Positions 50,228 to 59,906 of a stretch of DNA of 64,000 nucleotides are shown piece by piece. The first letter of the stretch is position 1. Every line of letters begins with the position of its first letter. Under the pieces are notes generated by a model, which worked only from the letters and a program-made list of their open reading frames with translations, searched no databases and was not told where the DNA came from. The position numbers and the translations under genes are program-made. The stretch lies in the NCBI GenBank assembly GCA_004298505.1, contig SCRO01000046.1, forward strand, positions 23,589 through 87,588. Reading direction: 5' to 3'. This stretch comes from Rhodanobacter sp. (lineage in GTDB: Bacteria; Pseudomonadota; Gammaproteobacteria; Xanthomonadales; Rhodanobacteraceae).

Positions 50228-51802
50228 ATGTTTGGCTATTACCTGGAACTGGTACTGCGCAGTCTCAAGCGCAACAAGGTGCTGACCGCGCTGATGGTGC
50301 TGGCGATCGCACTGGGCATCGGTGCGTCGATGACCACGCTGACCGTGCTGCATGTGCTGTCGGGTGATCCGCTGCCAGGGCGCAGCAGCACGTCGTATTA
50401 CCCGCAGATCGATCCGCGCGACAGGTGGCTATGCCAGAAACAAGGCGCCGCCAGATCAGTTGGCCTGGATCGACGCGATGAATCTGCTGCATGCCCGTCG
50501 CGCCGTGCGCCAGGTGGCGATGACCGCGGGCCAGGTGGTGGTGCAGCCGCCGCAGGGAAGTAGCCGTGCGTTCTTTGCCAGTGCGCGCTATACCTCGGCC
50601 GATTTCTTCACGATGTTCGAGGTGCCGTTTGCCTACGGCAGCGGCTGGACGGCGGCGGACGATGCGCGGCAGGCGCATGTAGTGGTCATTGCGCGTGATC
50701 TTGCCGTCAAGCTTTATGGCGCGGATCACGCGGTCGGCAAGTCGCTGCGGCTTGGCAAGGATGTTTTTCGTGTGGTCGGGGTGATCGATCCGTGGCAGCC
50801 GGTACCGCGTTTCTACGACCTGACCCAGGGCAGCTATGCCAAGGTCGAGCAGGTGTTCATGCCGCTGGAAACCGCGATAGCGCTGAAGCAGCCGACTGAA
50901 GGAAACTTCATGTGCTGGGGCGATCAGGCCCTCAACAACAAGGACATGAAATGGGCCTCCTGCACCTGGATTCAGTTCTGGGCACAGCTGGATACGCCCG
51001 CCCAGGTGGTGAGCTATCGCGATTATCTGGTGCATTACTCGCAGAAACAAAAAGCGCTGGGTCGTTTCCAGCGGCCGCCAAATGTCCGCTTGCACGACTT
51101 GATGGGTTGGCTTGATGTCAATCATGTCGTGCCGGGCAGTGTGCAGTTGCAGACGCTGCTGGCGCTTGGCTTCATGCTGGTATGCCTGGTCAATACCGTG
51201 GCCTTGTTGCTGGTGAAATTCTTGCGACGCGGCGCTGAACTGGGTATCCGCAGGGCGATGGGCGCTTCGAATATGTGCTGCGCACGGCGCCGGGTGCGCG
51301 CGACGCCACGTTGCACGACCTGCCCAGGGTGCTCGATGGCGTCGACAGTCGTCGCATCATCACCGAACGCCACAGCTATGCGCAGACGGTGAAGTCCTAT
51401 TTTCACGACGACCGCGCGCTGATCTGGTTGCTGCTGCTGGTGGTGATCGGCTGCCTGCTGGCCTTGTCCGCACTGGGCGTGGTTGGGCTGTCCAGTTTCT
51501 GGGTGCAGCAGCGCACGCACCAGATCGGCATTCGTCGCGCCATCGGTGCCACCCGGCGCGACATCATGCTGTATTTCCAGATCGAGAACCTGCTGATTGT
51601 AGGTGTCGGCATCGCGCTGGGTTCGCTGTGTGCAGTGGTGTTGAACTTGTTGCTGATGAAGCACTACGAACTGCCACGGCTGCCGTTGTCCTACCTGTCG
51701 ATCGGCGCGCTGGTTCTGTGGCTGCTTGGCCAGCTGGCGGTGCATGGCCCGGCACTGCGTGCGGCTGCCGTGCCGCCGGTGGTGGTGACGCGGAGTGTGT
51801 GA
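50228..51802 (+). pseudogene. Collapsed second permease pair (deletion fusion plus frameshift)
   Basis: It begins like permease 1 (MFGYYLELVLRSLKRNKVLTAL, strong GGAGGGG site), then shifts frame near 50424 (DPRD to GGYARNKAPPDQLAWID). The next frame runs to LGIRRAMGAS near 51270. There the sequence jumps into the middle of a permease-2-like gene in a third frame (FEYVLRTAPGARDATLHDLP) and continues to PPVVVTRSV. About 1 kb, covering the end of one gene and the start of the next, appears deleted. No full-length product is possible. Confidence 0.85.
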
Positions 51803-51850
51803 AATGACTGTGTCAGGTATACGCGCGCCGCCGCATGGCGACCGCTACAA

Positions 51851-51911
51851 GGCAGCCCGTACGGGTTGCCTACATGGCGGCGTTATCACTCGGTCGTGTA
51901 TCGACATACAC
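51851..51911. repeat. Two inverted repeats upstream of the response regulator
   Basis: GGCAGCCCGTACGGGTTGCC (51851-51870) is a near-perfect palindrome, and GTGTAT-CGAC-ATACAC (51896-51911) is a 6-bp inverted repeat. Both lie in the 184-bp gap before the regulator gene and may be regulatory. Confidence 0.4.
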
Positions 51912-51986
51912 TCTCTCACTCTTCCTTGCCCTGCGGTCAACCCGATCCCGGCGCGAGGTGCTCGGGATATGAAGGCAGGCTCTGAA

Positions 51987-53330
51987 ATGACCCGCAGCGT
52001 ACTGATCATCGATGACAACCCGGCCGTGGGCGAGGCGTTGTCGCTGGCGTTGTCATTGCACGACATCCATCCGCTTACGGCGCTGACGCCGGAGCAGGGG
52101 CTGGCGCTGCTGGGGCGCGAGACGGTCGACGTGGTGATCCAGGACATGAACTTCAGCGCCGACACCACCTCGGGCACGGAAGGCGTGGCGTTGTTCCGCG
52201 CGATCCGCGAGCGCTATCCGGACCTGCCGGTCATCCTGCTCACCGCGTGGACGCATCTGGAAACCGCGGTGGAACTGGTCAAGGCCGGTGCCGCCGACTA
52301 TCTGGCCAAGCCGTGGGACGACAACAAGCTGTTGGCCACGGTGGAGAACCTGCTGGAGCTGTCCGAGTCCAGTCGCGAGGTGAGCCGCAGTCGACGCGAA
52401 CGCCGCCAGCGGCGCGAAGCGCTGCGCCAGAAGTACGACCTGGATGGTCTGGTGTTCGCGTCCGAGGCCATGGCGCGCACCCTGGACCTGGCCTGCCAGG
52501 TCGCCCGCTCCGACGTGTCGGTACTGATCACCGGCCCCAACGGTACCGGCAAGGAACGCATCGCTACGATCATGCATGCGAACTCGCCGGTGGCGCGCGG
52601 TCCGTTCATCGCGGTCAATTGCGGTGCGCTGCCGGGCGAGTTGATCGAAGCGGAACTGTTCGGTGCCGAGGCCGGTGCCTATACCGGCGCGAACAAGGCG
52701 CGCGAGGGCCGCTTCGAACTGGCCGATGGCGGCACGCTGCTGCTGGACGAGATCGGCAACCTGCCGCTGCCGGGCCAGATGAAGCTGCTGCGCGTGCTGG
52801 AAACCGGTCGGTTCGAGCGACTCGGTTCCGGCAAGACGCGCCAGGCCAAGGTGCGCGTGCTGAGCGCGACCAATGCTGACCTCAAGGCGATGATCCGCGC
52901 CGGCACCTTCCGTGAGGATCTGTACTACCGGCTCAACGTGATCGAGGTGAACCTGCCGCCGCTCGCCGGGCGCAACGACGATATCCTGCCGCTGGCCGAG
53001 TTCTTCCTCGACGGCCGGGGCGAGTTGGGTGACCCTGCGCGCGAGGCCCTGCTCGGCTATCCGTGGCCGGGCAACGTGCGCGAACTGAAGAATGCGATCG
53101 AGCGCGCCGCCTTGCTGGCCGGGGACGGCCCGATCACGCCGGAGCTGCTCAACTTGCCGCAGTATGTCTCCACCGTCCGCCGAGATCTCGACGAACCCAG
53201 TCGCGAGGTGGTAGAGAACGCGTTGCAACAGGCTGGCGGTGTAGTCAGCCGCGCGGCGCGGCAGCTGGGTCTGTCGCGGCAGGCGCTGTACCGGCGGATA
53301 GAGCGCTACGGACTGGCGGCGTCGAACTGA
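51987..53330 (+). CDS. Sigma-54-dependent response regulator (NtrC family)
   Basis: 447 aa from MTRSVLIIDDNPAVGEAL (ATG 51969 adds six residues). Receiver domain (1-125) with phospho-acceptor Asp53. AAA+ domain with Walker A GPNGTGKE and Walker B GGTLLLDEIGNL. The sigma-54 contact loop reads GAYTGA, not the usual GAFTGA. C-terminal Fis-type HTH (SRAARQLGLSRQALYRRIERYG). It should activate the sigma-54 promoter at 45198 in response to the kinase downstream. Confidence 0.94.
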   Translation: MTRSVLIIDDNPAVGEALSLALSLHDIHPLTALTPEQGLALLGRETVDVVIQDMNFSADTTSGTEGVALFRAIRERYPDLPVILLTAWTHLETAVELVKAGAADYLAKPWDDNKLLATVENLLELSESSREVSRSRRERRQRREALRQKYDLDGLVFASEAMARTLDLACQVARSDVSVLITGPNGTGKERIATIMHANSPVARGPFIAVNCGALPGELIEAELFGAEAGAYTGANKAREGRFELADGGTLLLDEIGNLPLPGQMKLLRVLETGRFERLGSGKTRQAKVRVLSATNADLKAMIRAGTFREDLYYRLNVIEVNLPPLAGRNDDILPLAEFFLDGRGELGDPAREALLGYPWPGNVRELKNAIERAALLAGDGPITPELLNLPQYVSTVRRDLDEPSREVVENALQQAGGVVSRAARQLGLSRQALYRRIERYGLAASN

Positions 53331-53396
53331 GATCGCGTACTTGTCGCACTACCGCCGTCGTACAAAGATGGACCATGGAAACGGAGGAGTTGTCGC

Positions 53397-53600
53397 ATGA
53401 TTTTCCCAGGTCCACTGGCCGTCTTGGCGACGCTGCTTGCCGCCGCCACGGGCCGACAACATGGCTGCCGTGATGAGTCCGCAGCGGCCGTGGCAGAATG
53501 CCCGTCCGCCGGTGGATGGCGCACTGGAACCGAGGGGCCCGGCATGTCGATGAGCGGTTCACGCCCTATCGGGGGCCGCCGGCGATGTGGCGCCATCTGA
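53397..53600 (+). CDS. Possible small protein between regulator and kinase
   Basis: 67-aa ORF, MIFPGPLAVLATLLAAATGRQHG..., with a strong GGAGGAG site 7 nt upstream and a hydrophobic N-terminus. It overlaps the kinase start by 16 nt. No family recognised. It could be a leader that couples translation to the kinase, or chance. Confidence 0.3.
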   Translation: MIFPGPLAVLATLLAAATGRQHGCRDESAAAVAECPSAGGWRTGTEGPGMSMSGSRPIGGRRRCGAI

Positions 53601-55006
53601 CCACGCTGCGCGCGCGGCTGAGCCTGCTCCTGCTCGCCGCTGGGGTGGCCGGTGCGCTGATCTTCGCGGGGGTCACGCAGTGGCCGTTGCCGCAATTCCT
53701 GGCGTGGCTGCACACTCAATTGACGGTCCCGGTTGATGTGACGGCCGTGCCGGCCAAGGCGCCGCCGCTACCGCATCTGGATATCTACACTGCGTTGGCG
53801 ATCGGGCTGGTGCTGCTGTTGCTGGCCGCCATCTGGCTGGCCGGACGCGCGATGGCGCCGGTGAGCCGTTTGCTGCGTGCGCTGGAAGGCGCGGTGGCTA
53901 GTTATCGGGATGGTGATTTCAGTTTTTCGATCGCCGTCGACCGGCGCGACGAGCTGGGTCGGCTGATCCGCATGCACAACGACCTGGGCCATACCCTGCG
54001 CGAGCAGCGCCAGCACCTGGCCCAGCGCGAACTGTTGCTGGATACGGTGGTGCAGAACACGCCGGTGGCGCTGGTGCTGACCGACCCCGTCGGCCGCGTC
54101 GCCTACGCGAATATCGCCTCGCGGCATTTGTTCAACGAAGGCCGCAGTCTCAGCGGGCTGGAGTTCGCTCAATTGCTGCTCAATGCGCCGAAAGTGTTGC
54201 GGCAGGCGGTGGATAGTGGTGAAGACACCCTGCTCACGGTGGAGATGGACGGCAACGAGGAGACCTTCCACCTGTCGCAACGTGCCTTCCGCTTGCAGGG
54301 GCGACCGCATCGGCTGCATTCGTTCCGGCGCATGACGCGCGAGCTGTCGCGGCAGGAGGTGGCGACCTGGAAGCGGGTGATCCGGGTGATCAGCCACGAG
54401 CTCAACAATTCGCTGGCGCCGATTTTCTCGCTGGCACATTCGGGCGCGGAGCTGGCCCGGCGGGGCGACATCGAGCGCCTGCCGCATGTGTTCGCCACCA
54501 TCGGCGAACGCGCCCGCCATCTGCACGGGTTCATCGCTGGCTACGCCAGTTTCGCCAAGTTGCCCACGCCGCAGCCGGTGGCGGTGGCCTGGCCGGCATT
54601 TCTGGAAAGCCTGTCGCTGCATTGCCAGTATCGACTGGCGACCCCGCTGCCGGAGCGACCAACGTGGTTCGACGCGGCACAGATCGAACAGGTGCTGATC
54701 AACCTGATCAAGAACGCGCACGAAGCCGATGGCGCGGCCGGTGAAGTGACCCTGTCCATACTGCAAAACGCACATGATCTACGCATCGAGGTGGCCGATC
54801 GCGGCCCCGGCATGAGTGACGCCGTGCTTTCGCAGGCGTTGATTCCGTTCTATTCGACCAAGCGCTCCGGCACCGGCCTGGGCCTGGCACTGGCGCGGGA
54901 AATCACCGAGGCGCATGGCGGGCGCATTGCACTGGCGAATCGGGAGGCGGGCGGTCTGCGTGTCACCTTGCTTTTGCCGTCGACGAATCGCCAGGAGCGC
55001 GCTTGA
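53585..55006 (+). CDS. Sensor histidine kinase (NtrY-like)
   Basis: 473 aa from MWRHLTTLRARLSLLLLAAG; starts at 53516 or 53498 are possible. Two membrane helices (about 11-30 and 69-88) flank a short periplasmic loop, followed by HAMP (90-140), PAS (about 155-240), a HisKA-like box VISHELNNSLAPI (His271), and an HATPase with NLIKNAHEAD and GTGLGLALAREI. Partner of the NtrC-type regulator. The small periplasmic loop suggests sensing within or at the membrane. Confidence 0.93.
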   Translation: MWRHLTTLRARLSLLLLAAGVAGALIFAGVTQWPLPQFLAWLHTQLTVPVDVTAVPAKAPPLPHLDIYTALAIGLVLLLLAAIWLAGRAMAPVSRLLRALEGAVASYRDGDFSFSIAVDRRDELGRLIRMHNDLGHTLREQRQHLAQRELLLDTVVQNTPVALVLTDPVGRVAYANIASRHLFNEGRSLSGLEFAQLLLNAPKVLRQAVDSGEDTLLTVEMDGNEETFHLSQRAFRLQGRPHRLHSFRRMTRELSRQEVATWKRVIRVISHELNNSLAPIFSLAHSGAELARRGDIERLPHVFATIGERARHLHGFIAGYASFAKLPTPQPVAVAWPAFLESLSLHCQYRLATPLPERPTWFDAAQIEQVLINLIKNAHEADGAAGEVTLSILQNAHDLRIEVADRGPGMSDAVLSQALIPFYSTKRSGTGLGLALAREITEAHGGRIALANREAGGLRVTLLLPSTNRQERA

Positions 55007-55744
55007 CTACGGCGGGTCTGACTTGGTGGACAAGCCGGAAAAGTCCGCGCTGGCCGTTCGGTCGAGTTTCTTGCGTTGCGCCGGCAACGGCTCTCCCGTG
55101 GCCTGGAACCACACGTTCTCGGCGATATTGGTGGCGTGGTCGCCGATGCGCTCGATGTTCTTGGCCATGAACAGCAGGTGCGTGCACGGCGTGATGTTGC
55201 GCGGGTCTTCCATCATGTAGGTCAGCAACTGGCGGAAGTAGCCGGTGTAGGCCTCGTCCAGCACTGTGTCGTTCTTCCACACCGCGTAGGCGCGTTCGGT
55301 GTCCCGATCGTGATAGGCCGCCAGTACGTCGCGCACGCCGGTTGCCGCCAGTCTTGCCAGGTGTTCGAGGCCGGCCGCAGGCCGGACCGGTGCCACCATC
55401 GATAGCGGGATCGAGCGCTTGGCCACGTTGGCGGCGTAGTCGCCGATGCGCTCGATATCCGCCGCAATGCGCAGCGCGGCAAACACGTTGCGCAGGTCGC
55501 CAGCCATCGGCGCGCGCAAGGCCAGCAGGCGCACGACATCGTGACTGACCTCCTGCTCCATCCGGTCGATCGTGTCGTCGTTGTCGACCACGCGCTGGGC
55601 GGCCCGCTCGTCGCGGCGTTCCACCACGTCGATCGCCGCCTCCAGTTGCTTCACCGACAACTCGCCCATGTGCACGATTTCGCCAGTCAGTCGGCTCAGT
55701 TCGGCGTCGTAACTCTTGATGATGTGATCTTTGCTGGTGGTCAT
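55007..55744 (-). CDS. phoU: Phosphate-transport regulator PhoU
   Basis: 245 aa from MTTSKDHIIKSYDAELSRL, with GAGG upstream. Two tandem PhoU helical bundles carry the metal-binding E/D-rich motifs (RIAADIERIGDYAANVAKRS, FMAKNIERIGDHATNIAE). PhoU links the Pst transporter to PhoR and restrains Pho signalling. The ORF-track extension to 55807 reads through a heptamer element. Confidence 0.96.
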   Translation of the reverse strand: MTTSKDHIIKSYDAELSRLTGEIVHMGELSVKQLEAAIDVVERRDERAAQRVVDNDDTIDRMEQEVSHDVVRLLALRAPMAGDLRNVFAALRIAADIERIGDYAANVAKRSIPLSMVAPVRPAAGLEHLARLAATGVRDVLAAYHDRDTERAYAVWKNDTVLDEAYTGYFRQLLTYMMEDPRNITPCTHLLFMAKNIERIGDHATNIAENVWFQATGEPLPAQRKKLDRTASADFSGLSTKSDPP

Positions 55745-55759
55745 GCGATGCCTCGGGGT

Positions 55760-55827
55760 GGGAACGGGGAACGGGGAACGGGGAGCATCAGATTTGCAAC
55801 AAACCACATGTTCCCCCGTTTCCCGCC
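55760..55827. repeat. Heptamer inverted repeat between pstB and phoU
   Basis: The left arm GGGAACGGGGAACGGGGAAC... (55760-55786) and the right arm GTTCCCCCGTTTCCCGCC (55810-55827) are inverted complements 23 nt apart. GGGAAC subtype, filling the pstB-phoU gap. Confidence 0.85.
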
Positions 55828-55831
55828 TTCA

Positions 55832-56635
55832 TCAGCCGAAGCGGCCGGTGATGTAGTCCTCGGTCTGCTTCTTGTCCGGTTTGGTGAAGATCTTTTCGGT
55901 CTGCTCGAACTCGATCAGTTCGCCCAGATACATGAAGGCGGTCTGGTCGGAACAGCGGGCCGCCTGTTGCATGTTGTGGGTGACCATGACGATGGTGAAC
56001 TGGCTCTTGAGCTCTTCCACCAATTGTTCGATGCGACCGGTGGCGATCGGATCCAGCGCCGAGGTGGGCTCATCGAGCAACAGCACCTCGGGTTTGAGGG
56101 CGATCGCGCGCGCGATGCAGAGGCGCTGCTGCTGGCCGCCGGACAGGCTCAACGCGTTCTGCTTCAGCTTGTCCTTGACCTCGCTCCACAGCGCAGCGCT
56201 GTGCAATGCCTCTTCCACGCGGTTGGCCATGTTCGCCTTCGACAGCTTCTCGTGGTGGCGGATACCGTAGGCGACGTTTTCGAAGATCGTCATCGGGAAC
56301 GGAACCGGCTTCTGGAACACCATGCCGATCTTGCTGCGCAGCCGATTCATCGAGTAGCGCGTATCGAGAATGTCTTCACCGTCGACCAGGATCTTGCCTT
56401 TCGCCTCCATCCCAGGATAGATCGCATAGATCCGGTTGAAGATCCGCAGCAGCGTGGATTTGCCACAACCCGACGGCCCGATGATGGCGGTGACCTGCTT
56501 CTCGGGAATATCCATGCTGATGCCCTTCAGGGCATGGAATTCCTTGTAATGGAAATGCAGGTCATGCACCCGGATCTTGATACGGTGCGCGGTATCGGCC
56601 GCGGGTGTCGCGATGGCGCTGGCGCGATCATCCAT
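55832..56635 (-). CDS. pstB: Phosphate ABC transporter ATPase PstB
   Basis: 267 aa. Walker [10 protein letters not shown] (53-61), signature [17 protein letters not shown], Walker [14 protein letters not shown]. Energises high-affinity phosphate uptake by PstSCA. The start overlaps the pstA stop by 8 nt. Confidence 0.97.
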   Translation of the reverse strand: MDDRASAIATPAADTAHRIKIRVHDLHFHYKEFHALKGISMDIPEKQVTAIIGPSGCGKSTLLRIFNRIYAIYPGMEAKGKILVDGEDILDTRYSMNRLRSKIGMVFQKPVPFPMTIFENVAYGIRHHEKLSKANMANRVEEALHSAALWSEVKDKLKQNALSLSGGQQQRLCIARAIALKPEVLLLDEPTSALDPIATGRIEQLVEELKSQFTIVMVTHNMQQAARCSDQTAFMYLGELIEFEQTEKIFTKPDKKQTEDYITGRFG

Positions 56636-57500
56636 AGCTCACCTTCTTTCTCGAAAAAAACAGGCGCGTAAGCAGGCTCAACGCCAGAACGAACAGCGTG
56701 ATCACCAGTGCGCCAGCCCAGGCAATGGCGTGCAGGGTCGGGTCCGGATCGTTGGTGTATTGATAGATGGCCACCGGCACGCTGGCCATCTTGTCCAGCG
56801 GATGCGCGGTCATGAAGTTGTTGCCGAAGGCGGTAAACAGCAACGGTGCGGTTTCGCCGGCCAATCGGGCCAGAGCCAGCAGTACGCCGGTGACGATGCC
56901 TGAGCTGGCCGCGCGCAGCAGGATCTGCATGGTGAGTTTCCATTGCGGCACCCCCAGCGCCAGCGCGGCTTCGCGCAGCGTGCTCGGCACCAGTTGCAGC
57001 ATTTCGTCGGTGGTACGAACGATCACCGGCAGGCCGATAAGCGCCAGTGCCACACCGCCGGCGAAACCGGAGAACGACACAGCGCCGTGGGTCATGTTCG
57101 ACATCGGCAGCACAATGATCATGTAGACGAACAGACCGAGCACGATCGATGGCGCGGACAGCAGGATGTCGTTGAGAAAGCGGATCACCGTGCCCAGCCG
57201 GGTGAGTCGGGCGTATTCCGCCAGCCACGTGCCGGCCATCACGCCGATCGGCGTGCAGATCAGCAAGGCGATGAGATCCATCATCAGGCTGCCGACGATG
57301 GCATTGGCCAGGCCGCCCTGCGGGCCGTAGGCGGTAATTTTGGTGAACAGGCTGCCGTGCAGGGCGCTGATGCCATTGATCAGGGTCAGCCAGAGGATCC
57401 AGACCAGGAAGAACAGGCCCAGCACGGTGGCGGCGGTGCCGAACGTCATCGCGATGGCGTTGGTGATGCGGCGACGGGTATAGAGGCCCTGGGCAGACAT
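56628..57500 (-). CDS. pstA: Phosphate ABC transporter permease PstA
   Basis: 290 aa, six membrane helices. The EAA-type coupling loop is in [24 protein letters not shown], followed by [18 protein letters not shown]. It forms the channel with PstC. The start shares a nucleotide with the pstC stop. Confidence 0.96.
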   Translation of the reverse strand: MSAQGLYTRRRITNAIAMTFGTAATVLGLFFLVWILWLTLINGISALHGSLFTKITAYGPQGGLANAIVGSLMMDLIALLICTPIGVMAGTWLAEYARLTRLGTVIRFLNDILLSAPSIVLGLFVYMIIVLPMSNMTHGAVSFSGFAGGVALALIGLPVIVRTTDEMLQLVPSTLREAALALGVPQWKLTMQILLRAASSGIVTGVLLALARLAGETAPLLFTAFGNNFMTAHPLDKMASVPVAIYQYTNDPDPTLHAIAWAGALVITLFVLALSLLTRLFFSRKKVSYG

Positions 57501-58471
57501 TACTTGCCCTCCCGCCTGGCCAGCTGATGCAGCATCAGGCGTGCGATCAGCAGCACGATGAAAGTCACCACGAACAGCAGGAAGCCCAGTGCGATCAGCG
57601 CCGAGCGATGCACGCCCACCGCCTCGTTGAATTCATTGGCGATGCTGGAGGAGATCGAGGTGCCGGGCATCAGCAGCGACGAGGTGATGTTGTAGGAATT
57701 GCCCAGCACGAAGGTGACCGCCATGGTCTCGCCGAGCGCACGGCCCAGGCCCAGGATGATGCCACCGATGACCGCCGAGCGCGTGTAGGGCAGCACGATA
57801 TCCCATAGTACCTCCCAGCGGGTCGAGCTGAGCGCATAGGCCGACTCTTTCAGTCGCGTGGGAACGGTCTGGAACACCTCGCGCATCACCGAGGTGATGA
57901 AAGGCAGGATCATCACCGCCAGCACGATCCCCGCGGTGAGCAGGCCCAGCCCCAGCGGCGGCCCCTGGAACAGCTTGCCGATCAGCGGGATCCGGCCCAG
58001 CGTGGCGCTGAGCGCCGGCTCGATGCCGGACATGAAAGGTACAAACACGAACAGGCCCCACATGCCATAGATGATCGACGGGATGCCGGCCAGCAATTCG
58101 ATCGCCGAGCTGACCGGGCCGCGCATCCAGGTGGGCGCGATTTCGGTCAGGAACATCGCCACACCGAAACTCACCGGCACCGCCAGGACGATCGCGATCA
58201 ACGAGGTGACCAGGGTGCCGAAGATCGGAGACAGCGCACCATAATCGTCCTTGACCGGGTTCCAGGCGTCGCTGGTCAGGAAGTGCAGCCCTTGACCGAA
58301 CAGAACCTCGCGCCCGCCCCATAACGTGGATAGCGCCGCGCCCAGCAAGGCCGCCAAGACCAACAGGGCACAGAACTTCAGGACACCGCGGAATATCCGG
58401 TCATACCGGGCATCGAGATGAGCGCGCCTCTCGCTGTCGCGGACCAACTGTCTGGTAAGCGTCACTTGCAT
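57500..58471 (-). CDS. pstC: Phosphate ABC transporter permease PstC
   Basis: 323 aa from MQVTLTRQLVRDSERRAH. Six helices, with the coupling loop LKESAYALSSTRWEVLWDIVLPYT and LGRALGETMAVTFVLGN. The ORF-track start at 58780 runs back into pstS and is rejected. Weak Shine-Dalgarno at 58471. Confidence 0.96.
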   Translation of the reverse strand: MQVTLTRQLVRDSERRAHLDARYDRIFRGVLKFCALLVLAALLGAALSTLWGGREVLFGQGLHFLTSDAWNPVKDDYGALSPIFGTLVTSLIAIVLAVPVSFGVAMFLTEIAPTWMRGPVSSAIELLAGIPSIIYGMWGLFVFVPFMSGIEPALSATLGRIPLIGKLFQGPPLGLGLLTAGIVLAVMILPFITSVMREVFQTVPTRLKESAYALSSTRWEVLWDIVLPYTRSAVIGGIILGLGRALGETMAVTFVLGNSYNITSSLLMPGTSISSSIANEFNEAVGVHRSALIALGFLLFVVTFIVLLIARLMLHQLARREGK

Positions 58472-58519
58472 TGTCGTGGATCGTCTGCCGGTTGTCTTCG
58501 GTTGTTTGAAGCGGAAATG

Positions 58520-58550
58520 CCCCGTGCGCAACCTGGGTTGACGCACGAGG
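58520..58550 (-). promoter_or_regulatory. Hairpin between pstS and pstC (probable attenuator)
   Basis: CCCCGTGCG pairs with CGCACGAGG (one G-U) around a loop containing a second short stem (AACC/GGTT). No strong T-run follows on the minus strand. Its place after pstS fits partial termination or 3'-end protection, which would give more PstS than PstC. Confidence 0.45.
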
Positions 58551-58602
58551 CACTGACTCATGGATCCAGCCCGCGCAGCATGGGCCGAAGTTGTCATGTT
58601 TT

Positions 58603-59622
58603 CTACATCTTGAAGTCGGTTTTCCAATAGTTCTTGATCTGGTTCACCAGGCTCTGCGGCAGCGGTACGTAGTCGAGCGAGCGTGCCTGCTGCTGGCCAT
58701 GCTCGTAGGACCACTTGAAGAAGTCCATCACCACTTTTGCATTGGCGGCATTGCGTGGCTGTTTGTACATGATCACCCACGAAGTGGCGGTGATCGGCCA
58801 GGCCGTTGCGCCCGGGGCGTTGGTCATCAGCAGGTTGAAGTTCTTGGCATCTTTCCAGTCGGCCGTATCAGCGGCGGCCTGGAACGTGGCGATGGTCGGG
58901 GCGACCACCTTGCCGGCGGCATTCTTCATCAGGGCGTAGCCGATGTGGTTCTGCAGGGCGTAGGCGTATTCGACATAGCCGATCGAGTTCTTGATCTGCT
59001 TGACGTAGGCCGAGACGCCCTGGTTGCCCTTGCCGCCGATACCGACCGGCCACTGGACCGCGGTGCCTTCACCGACCTTCGCTTTCCACTCCGGGCTGAC
59101 CTTGGACAGGTAGTCGCTGAAGTTGAAGGTGGTGCCCGAGCCGTCGGAGCGGTGTACGACGGTGATCTTCGTGTCCGGCAGCTTCACGCCGGGGTTCAGT
59201 GCGGCGATTGCCGCATCCTTCCAGCTGGTGATCTTGCCGAGGTAGATGTCGGCCAGGACCTGGCCATCCAGCACCAGCTTGCCCGGTGCAATCCCCTCGA
59301 CGTTGAACGCCGGCACAATGCCGCCGATCACGTCGGGGAATTGACCCAGGCCAAATTTCTGCAGGGTTGCCTCATCTAGCGGCATGTCGGAGGCGCCGAA
59401 ATCGACTGTGCCCGCCTTGATCTGGGCAATGCCGCCGCCGGATCCGATGGACTGGTAGTTGATCTGGTTACCGGTTTTTTCGGCGTAGGTCGCCGACCAT
59501 TTGGAAACCACCGGATAGACAAAGCTCGATCCGGCCCCGGTTACATCGGTGGCATGGGCGGCCATGCCGAACGTGGATGCCACGATGATCGCGGCGGCGA
59601 ATGTTTTGCATGAGTTCAACAT
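58603..59622 (-). CDS. pstS: Periplasmic phosphate-binding protein PstS
   Basis: 339 aa from MLNSCKTFAAAIIVASTFG, with AAGGAG upstream. The signal peptide is cut after AAHA (residue 24). Phosphate-binding signatures are TGAGSSFVYPVVSKW, VDFGASDMPL and HRSDGSGTTFNFSDYL. First gene of the pstSCAB-phoU run; Pho-box-like sequences lie upstream. Confidence 0.97.
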   Translation of the reverse strand: MLNSCKTFAAAIIVASTFGMAAHATDVTGAGSSFVYPVVSKWSATYAEKTGNQINYQSIGSGGGIAQIKAGTVDFGASDMPLDEATLQKFGLGQFPDVIGGIVPAFNVEGIAPGKLVLDGQVLADIYLGKITSWKDAAIAALNPGVKLPDTKITVVHRSDGSGTTFNFSDYLSKVSPEWKAKVGEGTAVQWPVGIGGKGNQGVSAYVKQIKNSIGYVEYAYALQNHIGYALMKNAAGKVVAPTIATFQAAADTADWKDAKNFNLLMTNAPGATAWPITATSWVIMYKQPRNAANAKVVMDFFKWSYEHGQQQARSLDYVPLPQSLVNQIKNYWKTDFKM

Positions 59623-59693
59623 GGTTGCTCCTTGAGAGGCTCGTCGAATGGACCACGCCATTTAAGGGGTTGCGTATTGCAATGAGATGAGAT

Positions 59694-59799
59694 GAATGTT
59701 TCAAACAGATGACAGTCGTCGATGTTTGTCATCTTTCAGGGTGTTGCGTCGAGCGCGTTGCCCAGCCGGAGTGTCTCGAAGTTGTCATGAAATCTGCAT
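59694..59799. promoter_or_regulatory. Divergent Pho-box-like sites between pstS and porin
   Basis: On the minus strand CTGTCAT-CTGT-TTGAAAC (59715 down to 59698) resembles the 7-4-7 Pho box before pstS. On the plus strand TTGTCAT occurs at 59726-59732 and again at 59782-59788, the latter followed at the right spacing by TCTGCAT, before the porin. The AGATGACA/TGTCATCT pair forms an 8-bp inverted repeat. The second half sites are degenerate, so individual boxes are tentative. Confidence 0.5.
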
Positions 59800-59906
59800 C
59801 GAACGGTAAACAGTTGCCGGCATCCTGCCTCCCGTTCCTTTGCTTGGCCGACCATCTGGATCGAGGGGGCGGTTGAGATGACTTCTACCATCATGCGGAG
59901 AATGAC

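Noticed and set aside
55541-56671. 376-aa plus-strand ORF over pstB
   Set aside because: Antisense to pstB, which carries all ABC ATPase motifs.
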